Below the pieces are notes generated by a model. The model did no database searches, was not told where the DNA came from, and saw only the letters and a list, made by a program, of their open reading frames with translations. Of a stretch of 64,000 bases of DNA, positions 1 through 10,204 are shown in pieces. Numbering within the stretch: the first letter of the stretch is position 1; each line of letters begins with the position of its first letter. The DNA is from Klebsiella pneumoniae (GTDB taxonomy: Bacteria; Pseudomonadota; Gammaproteobacteria; Pseudomonadales; UBA5518). The stretch lies in contig CAMAXE010000001.1 in assembly GCA_945862145.1 (NCBI GenBank), positions 186,001 through 250,000 of the forward strand, in the 5' to 3' direction. The position numbers were made by a program, and so were the translations under genes.

Positions 1-208
<208 letters not shown>

Positions 209-295
209 CCAATACTCAGCAGCGACCACGGGCTCTGTACGGGCATTCGGTCCGTGTGCAAGGATAGCGTTCAAACTCCATATTCAGGGCGGCTG

Positions 296-2542
296 ATGTT
301 CAGCAAACGTTTTCCCCCCCTTGTTGTCGCGCTGGCGGCACTGAACGCGGGATTCGCACAGGCCCTTGGCTTGGGTGAGATCACCCTCCACTCCCAGCTT
401 GACCAGCCGCTCAATGCCGAGATCCGGCTTCGCGGTATGGGCGATCTGGACCCGGATCAGATCATCGTGCGGCTCGCGCCCGCCGCGGATTTCGAGCGTT
501 CGGGCGTCGATCGTCTCTATTCGCTCACCGAGATGCGTTTTGACGTCAGGCCCGGGAAATCCGGCGAAGGCGTGGTTCAGATCCGCACCGAGCAACCCGT
601 TCGCGAGCCTTATCTGGACTTTCTGATCGAGGTGCGCTGGCCGAGCGGGCGGGTGCTCCGCGAGTACACGGTGCTGCTCGATCTGCCCACTTACTCTGCA
701 GAACCTCCGCCGGTCGTGCGCGCTCCTGATGTCACCGCCCCTGCTCGGTCTGCGCGTGCGCCCCGTGCCGCGGTCCGCAGCACCTGGAGCGGCGGCAGCA
801 GCTATGACGTGCATTCCGGAGACACCCTCTGGAGCATCGCGAGCAGGACGCGTCCGTCCGGCGTATCCGTTCAGCAGATGTTGAAGGTGCTGCATCGGGA
901 CAACCCCGAGGCCTTTGTAAACGGAGACATCGATCGCCTCCGTGCGGGCGTGGTACTGAGAGTTCCTGCTGATCTGTCCGACGTTACGGCCGATGCCGAT
1001 GCCGGCGGTGTGGATGGCGGAGCGCCGCAGTCGGCGCTGGAGTCACCGCCCCTGACGACCGATGTAGGGGGTTCCTCGGGCGCAGCCCCAGCCACACCCG
1101 ATGAGCAGGCTTATCTGCGCTTGGCTGGCGACAAGACGCCCTCCGGTGCCAGCGCAACCGGCGGCGAGCCCGGTGGTTCAGGAGATGGCAGCAGCCCGGG
1201 GCAGGGGGACATAGCAGCCGTCCAGGAGAACCTGTCTGCGAAGGAGCGCGAGAACGCCGAGCTTGCCTCCCGCGTCAAGGCGCTGGAAGAACAGGTCCAG
1301 AATTACCAGCGCGTCGTTGATTTGAAAAGTGATGTCATGGCTGCCGCGCAGACGGGCGCTGCAGCCCCTGCGGCTGGCGCCGCGAGCCCGGCACCGGCGC
1401 CGAAGCCCCCGGTTGCAGCCGCGCCTGAGCCCGGTTTGCTGGATATGCTGCTCGCCAGCAGCGTGGCTTTGGGAGCCACCTTGGGGGCGTTGGTGCTCGG
1501 TGTGCTTGGATTCCTTGTGCTGCGGCGTCGCGGTGGGGCGGCAAGCTACGCCGCGCTGCCCGATACGCAACAGCGTTACCGGGGCGCCGGTCGGAAGTCC
1601 GAACCTGAGCTACCGGGTGGGCGTGAACCTACCGTCCCGCCTGCGACACCCGTTGCCGCCGTGCCCGTATCGCCCCGGCCGGTGGCGGTGTTCCCCGCAC
1701 CGGTGGTCGCTCCCGTGGCACCGGCGTTCGCGATGGAGCCGGCAACGTCTCCGGAGCGAGATCAGCGCGAGCGCGAGCTAAGTGATCCCATCGGTGAAGC
1801 CGATATCTTTATTGCCTACGGGCGACGTGACAGGGCCATCGAAGTCCTGCACCTGGCGCTGGCCGCTGATCCCGAGCGCACTGCTGTGCGTCTGAAGTTA
1901 CTGGAAATGCTGGCTGAGCGCGGCGATCAGGCGGCTTTCCTTGCGGAATACGACCAGCTCCTCGCGCTTGGTCAGGACGATGACGTCGCGGCGGGCCGAG
2001 AGATCGCGGTGGCGACCGGCCACCCCGACTGGCTTGCCGAGTGCGATGCCCCGCCGGGGATCGAATCGGCACCGGCGCCAGAGCCCCTCTCGTCGTTGTC
2101 GCCGGCCGGAGATTTCGACCTCGATCTGAACCTCGACCTCGATGAGGGCCTCGACGCGGTCGAGCACGAGGTAGTTGACGAGAAAGAACTCGCGTCGGGC
2201 TTCGGCGAACTCGATAGCGGTGAACTCGATATCGGCGAACTGGATATCGGAGAACTCGATATCGGCGAACTGGATATCGGCTCCGTTGCCCCCGAGGCTG
2301 ATGGTGCCGACGCAGACGATCTCCTCGCCCTGGCCGCAGCGGATGCCGAGGAAGAGGCTGCTGATTTCGGTCTTCTCGAGGGCACGGATGAAGTCGAGAC
2401 GCGCATCGAACTGGCGAAAGCCTTTATCGATATGGGTGATGCAGAAGGCGCGCGCGATATCCTGGACGAGGTGCTTGAAGAAGGCTCACCGGTCCAGCGT
2501 GAGACGGCGATAGCGCTTCTCGACACCCTCAAGCCAGCCTGA
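296..2542 (+). CDS. fimV: FimV, LysM-domain polar hub / type IV pilus assembly protein
   Basis: A 748-residue inner-membrane protein with a large periplasmic part. FimV proteins act at the cell pole in type IV pilus assembly and twitching, and are thought to bind peptidoglycan. The order seen is: a signal peptide (MFSKRFPPLVVALAALNAG), the FimV N-terminal domain starting at LGEITLHSQLDQPLNAEI, a LysM domain (YDVHSGDTLWSIASRT, near residue 170), a coiled-coil stretch, one membrane helix near residue 390 (ASSVALGATLGALVLGV), an acidic cytoplasmic region with five tandem GELDI units, and the conserved C-terminal FimV/TPR-like segment (ELAKAFIDMGDAEGARDIL). The ATG at 296 is preferred over an in-frame ATG at 254 because it puts the signal peptide at the N-terminus and follows an AGGGCGG stretch. 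The neighbour truA begins 3 bases after the stop. Confidence 0.9.
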   Translation: MFSKRFPPLVVALAALNAGFAQALGLGEITLHSQLDQPLNAEIRLRGMGDLDPDQIIVRLAPAADFERSGVDRLYSLTEMRFDVRPGKSGEGVVQIRTEQPVREPYLDFLIEVRWPSGRVLREYTVLLDLPTYSAEPPPVVRAPDVTAPARSARAPRAAVRSTWSGGSSYDVHSGDTLWSIASRTRPSGVSVQQMLKVLHRDNPEAFVNGDIDRLRAGVVLRVPADLSDVTADADAGGVDGGAPQSALESPPLTTDVGGSSGAAPATPDEQAYLRLAGDKTPSGASATGGEPGGSGDGSSPGQGDIAAVQENLSAKERENAELASRVKALEEQVQNYQRVVDLKSDVMAAAQTGAAAPAAGAASPAPAPKPPVAAAPEPGLLDMLLASSVALGATLGALVLGVLGFLVLRRRGGAASYAALPDTQQRYRGAGRKSEPELPGGREPTVPPATPVAAVPVSPRPVAVFPAPVVAPVAPAFAMEPATSPERDQRERELSDPIGEADIFIAYGRRDRAIEVLHLALAADPERTAVRLKLLEMLAERGDQAAFLAEYDQLLALGQDDDVAAGREIAVATGHPDWLAECDAPPGIESAPAPEPLSSLSPAGDFDLDLNLDLDEGLDAVEHEVVDEKELASGFGELDSGELDIGELDIGELDIGELDIGSVAPEADGADADDLLALAAADAEEEAADFGLLEGTDEVETRIELAKAFIDMGDAEGARDILDEVLEEGSPVQRETAIALLDTLKPA
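2204..2278 (+). repeat. Five tandem 15-bp units inside fimV (GELDS/GELDI)
   Basis: Five consecutive 15-base units encode GELDS, then GELDI four times. The codons alternate slightly (gaactcgatatc and gaactggatatc), so the units are recent but not identical copies. They lie in the acidic cytoplasmic region of FimV. The array keeps the reading frame, so gain or loss of a unit would change only linker length. Confidence 0.9.
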
Positions 2543-2545
2543 GGC

Positions 2546-3370
2546 ATGAGCCCCGAGGGGCCCCTGCATCGGCTTGCACTCTGCATTGAGTACGAGGGCT
2601 CGATCTATTCAGGGTGGCAAGCCCAGCGCGACCCGCAGCGGGTCACCGTGCAGGAATCGCTCGAGCGCGCCCTGTCGCGCATTGCCGATTCGCCCGTGCA
2701 TACCGTGTGCGCAGGACGTACAGACGCCGGCGTGCATGCGTGCGCTCAGGTGGTTCATTTCGATACGCTCGCGTCCCGGCCGCCCCGTGCCTGGACCTTG
2801 GGCACCAACTCGGTGTTGCCATCGGGCATCGCGGTGCAGTGGGCCGAGCCTGTGGCGCCTGACTTCCATGCCCGCTTTTCCGCGACGTCGCGCACCTACC
2901 GTTACCTGATCCTGAACCGCGCCGAACGCTCGCCGTTGCGCGCCTTGCGTGCCGCACGCGAGCGCCGTTCGCTGGATGCCGAGAGGATGGACGAGGCCGC
3001 GCATGCCCTGCTGGGCGAGCAGGACTTCAGCGCCTTTCGGGGTGCGGGTTGCCAGTCGCGCACGGCGATGCGTTGCGTGCAGGCTGTGCGCGTGCGGCGG
3101 GCGGGCGCACTGGTGTGCATTGACATTCGGGCCAACGCTTTCCTGCTGCATATGGTGCGCAACATCGCGGGCAGCCTGATCCGCGTGGGTGCAGGCGAGG
3201 CAGGGATCGACTGGATTGCCGAGCTTATGGCCTCCCGCGATCGCCGCCTCGCCGCGAGTACGGCCCCACCCCAAGGGCTCTACCTGAGTGCTGTCACCTA
3301 CGATGCGCGGTGGGGACTCCCGCCGGGTGCTCCGCCGCCGCTTGCCGAGGCCATTGCGCCACTTGAGTAG
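2546..3370 (+). CDS. truA: tRNA pseudouridine(38-40) synthase TruA
   Basis: A 274-residue enzyme that isomerises uridines 38-40 in the anticodon arm of tRNAs. The N-terminal substrate fold IEYEGSIYSGWQAQ and the catalytic motif AGRTDAGVHA, which holds the essential aspartate, are both present, as are FSATSRTYRY and FLLHMVRNIAGSLIRVG. Length and motif spacing match the family. It starts 3 bases after fimV and is probably translated from the same message; the fimV-truA-trpF order is typical of pseudomonads. Confidence 0.95.
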   Translation: MSPEGPLHRLALCIEYEGSIYSGWQAQRDPQRVTVQESLERALSRIADSPVHTVCAGRTDAGVHACAQVVHFDTLASRPPRAWTLGTNSVLPSGIAVQWAEPVAPDFHARFSATSRTYRYLILNRAERSPLRALRAARERRSLDAERMDEAAHALLGEQDFSAFRGAGCQSRTAMRCVQAVRVRRAGALVCIDIRANAFLLHMVRNIAGSLIRVGAGEAGIDWIAELMASRDRRLAASTAPPQGLYLSAVTYDARWGLPPGAPPPLAEAIAPLE

Positions 3371-3427
3371 TGCCGGGCGGGTTGGCGGGCTATCATTCGA
3401 CGCAAGATTTTGCGGGGTGTCTGGCGG

Positions 3428-4078
3428 ATGCGCGTTCGAGTAAAGATCTGCGGCATCACGCTGCCGGGGGATGCGGCAATGGCCGCAGCGGCGGGCGCTG
3501 ACGCACTCGGGTTGGTGTTCTACCCGGCAAGTCCGCGAGCGGTAGACCCCGGTGCCGCCGGCGAGATTGCGGCGGCGGCAGGCCCCTTCGTGAGCACGGT
3601 GGCTCTCTTTGTAAACCCGGATGCAAACGAGGTCTGGCGAGTGCTGGGTTTGATGAGGCCGGACCTCCTGCAATTTCATGGCAACGAGTCGGCGCCGTTC
3701 TGCGAGCAGTTTGGTGTGCCGTATATCAAGGCAATAGGCGTCGCCGATCGCGCCCCCGGCGCGGTTGATCTGGCGGCGCATCCGCGTGCGTGCGGCCTCT
3801 TGCTCGACACCCACGATCCGCTGCGGCACGGCGGCACGGGCAGGGCTTTTGACTGGTCGCTCATGCCCGCTACGGCGCGGCGACCCCTGGTGCTTGCCGG
3901 CGGCCTGGACCCTGGCACCGTGGAGTCGGCCGTGCTGCAGGTGCGGCCGTGGGCGGTCGATGTGAGTAGTGGAGTGGAAACATCGCCTGGTCGCAAGGAC
4001 GCTACCAAGGTCGAGCAATTCATGCGCGCAGTGGCGCGTGCCAACGCGGCCCTCTGTGGGCCCAGCGGGGAGCAGTAA
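3428..4078 (+). CDS. trpF: Phosphoribosylanthranilate isomerase TrpF
   Basis: A 216-residue single-domain TIM barrel for the third step of tryptophan synthesis, the Amadori rearrangement of phosphoribosylanthranilate. The N-terminus VKICGIT carries the catalytic cysteine, QFHGNE is the middle motif and the phosphate-binding end reads [18 protein letters not shown]. The ATG at 3428 places KICGIT four residues in, as in other TrpF proteins; an upstream TTG at 3410 would add six unconserved residues. No trp gene is adjacent: the neighbours are truA and accD, which is the usual setting for trpF in this group. Confidence 0.95.
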   Translation: MRVRVKICGITLPGDAAMAAAAGADALGLVFYPASPRAVDPGAAGEIAAAAGPFVSTVALFVNPDANEVWRVLGLMRPDLLQFHGNESAPFCEQFGVPYIKAIGVADRAPGAVDLAAHPRACGLLLDTHDPLRHGGTGRAFDWSLMPATARRPLVLAGGLDPGTVESAVLQVRPWAVDVSSGVETSPGRKDATKVEQFMRAVARANAALCGPSGEQ

Positions 4079-4082
4079 CACG

Positions 4083-4949
4083 ATGAGCTGGTTAGACAAA
4101 ATCGTTCCCGCGGCAGTGCGGCGCGGGGAGCAGGCGCACAAATCTGCTGTACCCGAGGGGCTGTGGAGCAAGTGTCCGCGCTGCGAGGCCGTGCTGTACC
4201 GCCCCGAACTCGAGCGCAACCTCGAGGTCTGCCCGAAGTGCAGCCATCATTTCCGGATCGGCGCACGCCGCCGTCTCGACATGTTTCTCGACCCCGAGGG
4301 TTGCACCGAGATCTGCACCGAAGTCGAACCCATCGACCGGCTCAAGTTCCGCGATATCAAGAAGTACAAGGACCGCTTGTCTGCGGCCCAGAAGCTCACT
4401 GGCGAACGCGATGCGCTGATTGCCATGAAAGGCAGGCTGAAGGGGCTTGCGCTGCACGCCCTGGCCTTCGAGTTCAGTTTCCACGGCGGCTCGATGGGCT
4501 ATGCGGTGGGTGAGAAGTTCACCCGCGCCGCCGCGGCCTCGCTGGAGCAGCGGATACCACTGGTCTGTTTCTCCGCCAGCGGCGGGGCACGCATGCAGGA
4601 GGCGCTGATCTCACTCATGCAGATGGCCAAGACCAGCGCCATCCTCGAGCGCCTGAAGCTCGCCAGTGTGCCTTATATCTCAGTACTGACCGATCCCATC
4701 TACGGTGGTGTCTCGGCGAGTCTTGCCATCCTCGGCGATATCAACATCGCCGAACCGGAGGCCCGCGCGGGCTTTGCCGGCCCCAACATCATCGAGCAGA
4801 CCATACGGCAGAAGCTTCCGCCCGGCTTCCAACGGAGCGAGTTCCTGCTCGAGCACGGCGCCATCGATATGATCGTCCCGCGCCCCGAACTGCGCGGAAG
4901 GATCGCCGCGTTGCTCGCCAAGCTCGGTGGCCTGCCAGAGGCTGTCTGA
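4083..4949 (+). CDS. accD: Acetyl-CoA carboxylase carboxyltransferase beta subunit AccD
   Basis: A 288-residue cytoplasmic subunit that, with AccA, transfers the carboxyl group from biotin to acetyl-CoA in the first committed step of fatty acid synthesis. An N-terminal zinc ribbon is visible ([14 protein letters not shown], then VCPKC), followed by the crotonase-fold core with [12 protein letters not shown] and [12 protein letters not shown]. The start is set by the conserved MSWLDKIVP, four bases after the trpF stop. No autoregulatory leader was recognised in the four-base gap. Confidence 0.95.
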   Translation: MSWLDKIVPAAVRRGEQAHKSAVPEGLWSKCPRCEAVLYRPELERNLEVCPKCSHHFRIGARRRLDMFLDPEGCTEICTEVEPIDRLKFRDIKKYKDRLSAAQKLTGERDALIAMKGRLKGLALHALAFEFSFHGGSMGYAVGEKFTRAAAASLEQRIPLVCFSASGGARMQEALISLMQMAKTSAILERLKLASVPYISVLTDPIYGGVSASLAILGDINIAEPEARAGFAGPNIIEQTIRQKLPPGFQRSEFLLEHGAIDMIVPRPELRGRIAALLAKLGGLPEAV

Positions 4950-4971
4950 GAGCTGTGGACGAGGCGCGCCA

Positions 4972-6246
4972 GTGACAGGTCTTTCCCTCCCCGACTGGCT
5001 GCAAAAGCTGGAATCCGCGCATCCCGTGCGAATCGAACTCGGCCTCGAGCGTGTCATGCAGGTGGCCGAGAGGCTTGGGCTTCATTGGGCTCCCTGTCCG
5101 GTGATCACCGTGGCGGGAACCAACGGCAAGGGATCCTGTGTCGCCACGCTGGAGGCCCTGTTGTTGGCGTCCGGGCAGCGCACGGGCGTGTATACCTCGC
5201 CGCATCTGCGGCGCTACAACGAGCGCGTGCGCATCGACGGTCGCGAGGCGGAAGATGCCTTGCTCTGCGCCGCTTTTGGCGCCGTAGAGGATGCGCGAAA
5301 GGGTGTATCGCTCACCTATTTCGAGCACGGGACGCTGGCAGCGCTGGCGGCATTGCGCCGGAGCGCGCCCGACTGGTTGTTGCTGGAGGTCGGCTTGGGA
5401 GGGCGTCTGGATGCCGTGAACATCCTTGCGCCGACGGTGGCGGTGGTCACGGGCATCGGCTTGGATCACCAGGACTGGCTTGGCCCTGATCGCGAATCCA
5501 TCGGCCGCGAAAAAGCAGGCATCTTCCGATCTGGAGTTCCGGCGATCGTCGGCGACCGCGATCCCCCGCGATCGCTGCGTGACCGTGCTGCGGTGATCGG
5601 CGCGCCGTGGTACGGCCTCGGCGAGGCCTTCGACGAGGCGCAGGATGGAGCCGGGCGCTGGCGCTGGCGTGGCCTTGATGGGGCAGGCGTCTCGATTGAA
5701 CACGCCGCATTGCCGCAGCCCATGCTTCATGGCAGCAACGTCGCTTGCGCGCTGCAGGCGCTGGCGCTTTGCCAAGCGCTGCCCGAATGGGACATCCTTG
5801 CGCGCGAGTTACCCGGGATCGCCGTGGAGGGCAGGATGCAGCGCTTTGTGCGCGGCGGCGTCGAATGCCTGCTCGATGTGGCGCACAATCCCGACGGCGT
5901 GCGCCTTCTCGCCAGCAGGCTTGCCGCGGAGCCGGTGCCCGGGCATACCGCGTTTGTTCTGGGTGCGATGCGTGACAAGGACTACGCGGGGATGGTCGCC
6001 GCGCTGGCGCCGGTCGCGGATGCGTGGTTTTTTGCCGATCTGCCGGGTGATCGCGCTGCATCGGCCCGGGATCTGGCGCAATTGCCCCGTGGTACCTCGC
6101 CGGCGCTATGCTGCCCGGGTATCGCCGAGGCCCTCGATACGGCATTCGCGCAGCTCTCGCGGGGTGACCGGCTGGTGGTCTGCGGTTCATTTTTTGCGGT
6201 GGGCCCCGCCCTCGATTGGTTTGACGCGCATCCGGAGGCCGTGTGA
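4972..6246 (+). CDS. folC: Bifunctional dihydrofolate/folylpolyglutamate synthase FolC
   Basis: A 424-residue Mur-ligase-family enzyme that adds glutamate to dihydropteroate and extends folate polyglutamate tails. The ATP loop VAGTNGKGSC, VYTSPHLRRYNERVRI, and the C-terminal LDVAHNPDG and FVLGAMRDKDY motifs are present. The GTG at 4972 gives the usual N-terminus (VTGLSLPDWLQKLE); an in-frame GTG at 4927 would overlap accD and add unconserved residues. The stop overlaps the start of the next gene (GTGA), which suggests translational coupling. Confidence 0.93.
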   Translation: MTGLSLPDWLQKLESAHPVRIELGLERVMQVAERLGLHWAPCPVITVAGTNGKGSCVATLEALLLASGQRTGVYTSPHLRRYNERVRIDGREAEDALLCAAFGAVEDARKGVSLTYFEHGTLAALAALRRSAPDWLLLEVGLGGRLDAVNILAPTVAVVTGIGLDHQDWLGPDRESIGREKAGIFRSGVPAIVGDRDPPRSLRDRAAVIGAPWYGLGEAFDEAQDGAGRWRWRGLDGAGVSIEHAALPQPMLHGSNVACALQALALCQALPEWDILARELPGIAVEGRMQRFVRGGVECLLDVAHNPDGVRLLASRLAAEPVPGHTAFVLGAMRDKDYAGMVAALAPVADAWFFADLPGDRAASARDLAQLPRGTSPALCCPGIAEALDTAFAQLSRGDRLVVCGSFFAVGPALDWFDAHPEAV

Positions 6247-6827
6247 AGGAGTCCATGAAGCACCGCCTGGTCGGTGCGGCTGTTCTGGTCGGCCTGGGCA
6301 TCATTGCTTGGCCGGTGGTCTTCGACACCACGCCGGTACGCGAGATCAGCCAGCGCAGCCAGATTCCCGCGCCTCCTGCCATGGAACCTTTCCAGGTCGC
6401 CGAACCCGCGCCCGTGGCGCTGCCCCCGGAGCCCGACAGTGAACGCTTGCGCGCCAGCATCCCCGATGCGCCGACCGAGGAGCCCGTGGCTCCGGTGGTC
6501 GAAGCCGCGGCAGCCGTTCCCAAGTCGAGCTCCGCCGCCGCCGCAGTCTCCGCGGTTCCTGCACCCGCCAATGACAGCCACGGTCTCCCCGAGCAGTGGG
6601 CGTTGCAGTTGGGTGTGTTCGCGGCGCGCGCCAACGCGCTCGAAGTGCGGGAGCGCGCTGAGAAGGCAGGCTTCCACGCGCTGGTGCAGCCGGTCGGTAA
6701 GGGCGCCGGAGCCCGTTACCGGGTATATGTGGCACCCAAGCTCGACCGTGCGGCCGTGCTGCGGCTGGCGCCCGATGTCCAGCGCAAGCTCGGTATCACG
6801 GGCTATGTCACGCGGTACTATCCCTGA
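6243..6827 (+). CDS. DedD-like SPOR-domain cell division protein
   Basis: A 194-residue bitopic membrane protein. Residues 8-27 form one membrane helix (RLVGAAVLVGLGIIAWPVVF), then comes an alanine/proline-rich periplasmic linker, and the last 75 residues are a SPOR domain (WALQLGVFAARANALEVRE to KLGITGYVTRYYP). SPOR domains bind glycan strands lacking stem peptides at the septum. The GTG at 6243 gives seven residues before RLVG, as in E. coli DedD, and overlaps the folC stop by four bases; an ATG at 6255 is an alternative. Position between folC and cvpA is the conserved dedD location. Confidence 0.85.
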   Translation: MKESMKHRLVGAAVLVGLGIIAWPVVFDTTPVREISQRSQIPAPPAMEPFQVAEPAPVALPPEPDSERLRASIPDAPTEEPVAPVVEAAAAVPKSSSAAAAVSAVPAPANDSHGLPEQWALQLGVFAARANALEVRERAEKAGFHALVQPVGKGAGARYRVYVAPKLDRAAVLRLAPDVQRKLGITGYVTRYYP

Positions 6828-6888
6828 GTAATTGCAGCGGGTGCTGGGCTAGAATACCGTTCATCTTCCAGTGTCCGGAAACCGCTCC

Positions 6889-7395
6889 GTGGATGCCCTG
6901 AACGCCGCTGACTGGACGATCATCATCGTGGTGGGCGTCTCGATGATTCTTAGCCTGTTGCGAGGCTTCGTCCGCGAAGCGCTCTCGCTGCTCGGCTGGT
7001 TGCTCGCGTTCCTGATCGCGATGGTTTTTTCCGATCGGTTTGCGTTCTTGTTGACTGGCAGCGTCGAGGACGAGACGGGGCGGTACCTGGTCGCCTTCGC
7101 CTCGCTTTTCGTGCTGACACTGATCACCGTAGCCCTGTTGGGCCGCCTGCTGCAGAGCCTGATCTCCTTCGTGGGTCTTGGATTTCTGGATCGGGTGCTC
7201 GGAATGAGTTTTGGCTTCGCGAGGGCGATTTTCGTGCTGCTGGCGGCCATCGTTCTGATACGGCCGATCCTGCATCCGGAACGCTTTGGCTGGTGGGAAC
7301 ACTCCGTGCTGCTGCCGCACCTGCTTTTGATGGAGCACTGGTTCCGCAGCGTCACCGGAGCGGCAAGTGGCCTGCTCTCCGGTATCGGCAACTGA
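6889..7395 (+). CDS. cvpA: CvpA family membrane protein
   Basis: A 168-residue protein with four predicted membrane helices. The CvpA signature [20 protein letters not shown] followed by [10 protein letters not shown] is at the N-terminus. CvpA was named for colicin V production but is broadly conserved as an envelope-homeostasis protein whose molecular role is unclear. GTG at 6889 is taken as the start because GGAA lies about 9 bases upstream and homologues begin just before the W-D motif; GTG at 6871 would add six residues. It sits immediately before purF, as in many gammaproteobacteria. Confidence 0.88.
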   Translation: MDALNAADWTIIIVVGVSMILSLLRGFVREALSLLGWLLAFLIAMVFSDRFAFLLTGSVEDETGRYLVAFASLFVLTLITVALLGRLLQSLISFVGLGFLDRVLGMSFGFARAIFVLLAAIVLIRPILHPERFGWWEHSVLLPHLLLMEHWFRSVTGAASGLLSGIGN

Positions 7396-7411
7396 ACAGG
7401 AGGTAGCGCAG

Positions 7412-8938
7412 ATGTGCGGCATCGTGGGAATCGTGGGGCGCAGTGCGGTCAATCAGCATCTCTACGACGCCTTGACCGTGATGCAGCATCGCGGCCAAGA
7501 CGCGGCGGGCATCGTGACCTGCGACGGCGGTATGTTCCGCCAGCGCAAAGGTAACGGATTGGTGCGCGATGTCTTCCGGTCGGAGCACATGGAGCGCCTC
7601 ACGGGCAACTTCGGTATCGGCCACACGCGCTATCCGACTGCCGGCAGCGCGAGTTCGGCGCTCGCTCAACCGTTTTACGTGAATAGCCCCTACGGCATCT
7701 GCCTTGGTCACAACGGCAATCTCACCAACGCCGATCAGCTGCGTGAGCAGGTCTTCCAGGCCGATCTGCGCCACATCAACACCGACTCCGACAGCGAGGT
7801 GTTGCTGAATGTGCTTGCACACGAGTTGCAGATCCTCGGCAAACTGCACCCCGACGCCGACGATTTCTTTACCGCCGTCCGCGGCCTGCACCGTCGTGCC
7901 AAGGGCGGCTATGCGGCGGTGGCGATGATCGCAGGACACGGCATCCTTGCCTTCCGCGACCCCAACGGCATCCGCCCGCTCATCTTCGGCGAGCGCAAGG
8001 TCGAGGGTGGCATGGAGTACATGGTGGCCTCGGAGAGCGTGGCGCTGGACGTGCTCGGATTCCGCATCGTGCGCGATGTGGCGCCTGGCGAGGCGATCTA
8101 TCTCGACGCCCGCGGCACCCTCAGCACACGCCAGTGCGCCGAGTCCCCTCGCTTGCGTCCGTGCATCTTCGAGCACGTCTATTTCGCGCGGCCGGACTCC
8201 ATCATGGACGGGGTTTCCGTCTACAAGGCGCGCTTACGGCAGGGCGAGCGTCTCGCGGAGAAAATCCGCCGTCTCTGGCCCGAACACGATATCGATGTCG
8301 TTATTCCCATCCCCGACACCAGCCGGGTTTGCGCGCAGGTGATCGCCTACGAGCTCGACGTGAAATTCCGCGAAGGCCTGATGAAGAACCGCTACATTGG
8401 CCGGACATTCATCATGCCCGGGCAGGCAATCCGCCAGAAGTCCGTACGCCAGAAGCTGAACCCCATCGAACTCGAATTCCGCGACAAGAACGTGCTGCTG
8501 GTCGATGACTCCATCGTCCGTGGCACCACCTGCAGGGAGATCATCCAGATGGCGCGCGATGCGGGGGCGCGCCATGTCTACTTCGCCTCGGCGGCGCCAC
8601 CGGTGCGCTACCCCAACGTCTACGGCATCGACATGCCCTCGTCCGAAGAACTGATCGCCCACGGCCGCAGCGAGCAGGAAGTCTGCGAGCAGATCGGCGC
8701 CGACTGGCTCGTCTACCAGGATCTCGCAGACCTCATCTCCAGTTCGCGCGACGGCAACCCGGCCATCGAGGATTTCGATTGCTCGGTGTTCGACGGCAAG
8801 TACGTCACCGGGGACGTCGACGGCTCCTACCTCGCGCGGCTGCACGACAACCGCAACGACGACCGCAAGCAGCAGCGCGAGGCCTCGACCCGTGCCGGCG
8901 AGAGCGGGCTGGTCGGGCTGCATAACCACAATATCTGA
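7412..8938 (+). CDS. purF: Amidophosphoribosyltransferase PurF
   Basis: A 508-residue enzyme for the first step of purine synthesis, forming phosphoribosylamine from PRPP and glutamine. The start MCGIVGIVG leaves Cys2 as the N-terminal nucleophile of the glutaminase after methionine removal. The PRPP-binding loop [13 protein letters not shown] is in the C-terminal half. The ATG at 7412 has a near-perfect AGGAGGT ribosome-binding site at 7398-7404, one of the strongest in the window; an ATG-independent upstream extension would bury the nucleophile. Length agrees with the family. Confidence 0.96.
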   Translation: MCGIVGIVGRSAVNQHLYDALTVMQHRGQDAAGIVTCDGGMFRQRKGNGLVRDVFRSEHMERLTGNFGIGHTRYPTAGSASSALAQPFYVNSPYGICLGHNGNLTNADQLREQVFQADLRHINTDSDSEVLLNVLAHELQILGKLHPDADDFFTAVRGLHRRAKGGYAAVAMIAGHGILAFRDPNGIRPLIFGERKVEGGMEYMVASESVALDVLGFRIVRDVAPGEAIYLDARGTLSTRQCAESPRLRPCIFEHVYFARPDSIMDGVSVYKARLRQGERLAEKIRRLWPEHDIDVVIPIPDTSRVCAQVIAYELDVKFREGLMKNRYIGRTFIMPGQAIRQKSVRQKLNPIELEFRDKNVLLVDDSIVRGTTCREIIQMARDAGARHVYFASAAPPVRYPNVYGIDMPSSEELIAHGRSEQEVCEQIGADWLVYQDLADLISSSRDGNPAIEDFDCSVFDGKYVTGDVDGSYLARLHDNRNDDRKQQREASTRAGESGLVGLHNHNI

Positions 8939-8960
8939 CGCTGCTGGAGCGAAGCGCGCA

Positions 8961-10166
8961 ATGAACGAGCAAGATCGGCGCGAACACCTGCGGTCGGCGC
9001 GACCCGACACCCTTGCCGTGAGGGCAGGGCAGTCGCGCGGCCCAGAAGGCGAGCACGCCGAGGCGCTGTTCCTCACGTCGAGCTACGTCTTCGACTCCGC
9101 CTCGCAGGCGGCGGCGCGCTTCTCGGGGGAGGAAGCCGGAAACGTCTACTCGCGCTACACGAATCCCACGGTGCGCAACTTCGAAGAGCGGATCGCCGCG
9201 CTCGAGGGCGCTGAGCAGGCGGTGGCCACGGCCTCTGGCATGGCGGCCATGCTAACGGCCTGTATGAGCTGGCTGTCGGCGGGCGATCACATCCTCTGTT
9301 CGCGCGGCGTGTTTGGCTCCACCACAGTGCTTTTGAATCGCTTCATCGCACGCTTCGGCGTCGAGGTGAGCTACGTCGATCCCACGGACTACGCGGGCTG
9401 GCGCAGCCTGCTGCGGCCGCGCACACGGCTCTTGTTTCTCGAGACCCCCTGCAACCCGACCATCGAGATCGTCGATATCGCGCGGGTCGCGGAGATCGCG
9501 CGCGCAGCCGGCGCCGTGCTGGTGGTGGACAACTGTTTTCTCACGCCGGCGCTGCAGCGTCCGCTCGATCTTGGCGCCGATGTAGTAATGCACTCTGCCA
9601 CCAAGTACATCGACGGGCAGGGTCGCGTGCTCGGTGGCGTACTCTGCGGGCGACGCGATCTGCTCGAGCAGGCGACGGCGTTCATGCGCTCCGCCGGCCC
9701 CTCTCTCAGTCCGTTCAACGCCTGGGTGCTGTTGAAGGGGCTGGAGACGCTTCGCCTGCGCATGGAGGCCCACAGCGCCAACGCGCTTTCTCTGGCGCGG
9801 TGGCTGCAAGAGCAAGCGGGCGTACCCGTGGTCAACCACTGCGGCCTGGAGTCGCATCCGCAGCATGCGCTGGCGCGGCGTCAGCAGCGTGGCTTCGGGG
9901 GCGTTATGTCCTTCGAGCTCGAGGGTGGGCAAGCGGCGGCCTGGCGATTTATCGATGCGACGCGCCTGCTGTCCATCACGGCGAACCTTGGTGATGCCAA
10001 ATCCACCATCGTGCACCCGGCCAGTACCACGCACGGCCGCCTGAGCGAGTCCGAGCGCGCGCAGCAGGGCATACGCGGCGGGCTCGTGCGGGTGGCGGTC
10101 GGGCTCGAAGACATCGAGGATCTCCGCGAGGATCTCGCGCGCGGGCTTGCCGCGCTGCGCGGTTGA
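8961..10166 (+). CDS. metZ: O-succinylhomoserine sulfhydrylase MetZ
   Basis: A 401-residue PLP enzyme of the Cys/Met-metabolism family that makes homocysteine directly from O-succinylhomoserine and sulfide. Family motifs are YSRYTNPTVRNFEERIAALE, ETPCNPTIEIVDI and the PLP-lysine region HSATKYIDGQG. The position right after purF is the pseudomonad metZ location, which favours MetZ over cystathionine gamma-synthase or gamma-lyase. The ATG at 8961 follows GGAGCGAAG. A homocysteine methyltransferase gene lies 4 kb downstream on the same strand. Confidence 0.9.
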   Translation: MNEQDRREHLRSARPDTLAVRAGQSRGPEGEHAEALFLTSSYVFDSASQAAARFSGEEAGNVYSRYTNPTVRNFEERIAALEGAEQAVATASGMAAMLTACMSWLSAGDHILCSRGVFGSTTVLLNRFIARFGVEVSYVDPTDYAGWRSLLRPRTRLLFLETPCNPTIEIVDIARVAEIARAAGAVLVVDNCFLTPALQRPLDLGADVVMHSATKYIDGQGRVLGGVLCGRRDLLEQATAFMRSAGPSLSPFNAWVLLKGLETLRLRMEAHSANALSLARWLQEQAGVPVVNHCGLESHPQHALARRQQRGFGGVMSFELEGGQAAAWRFIDATRLLSITANLGDAKSTIVHPASTTHGRLSESERAQQGIRGGLVRVAVGLEDIEDLREDLARGLAALRG

Positions 10167-10204
10167 TCGCGCGGCTTCAAGTGCATCAATAGCGGCAGGG
10201 CCAC

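Noticed and set aside
2609-4219. 536-codon minus-strand frame across truA and trpF
   Set aside because: GC-rich DNA gives long chance frames; it is antisense to two well-recognised enzymes and its residues match no family.
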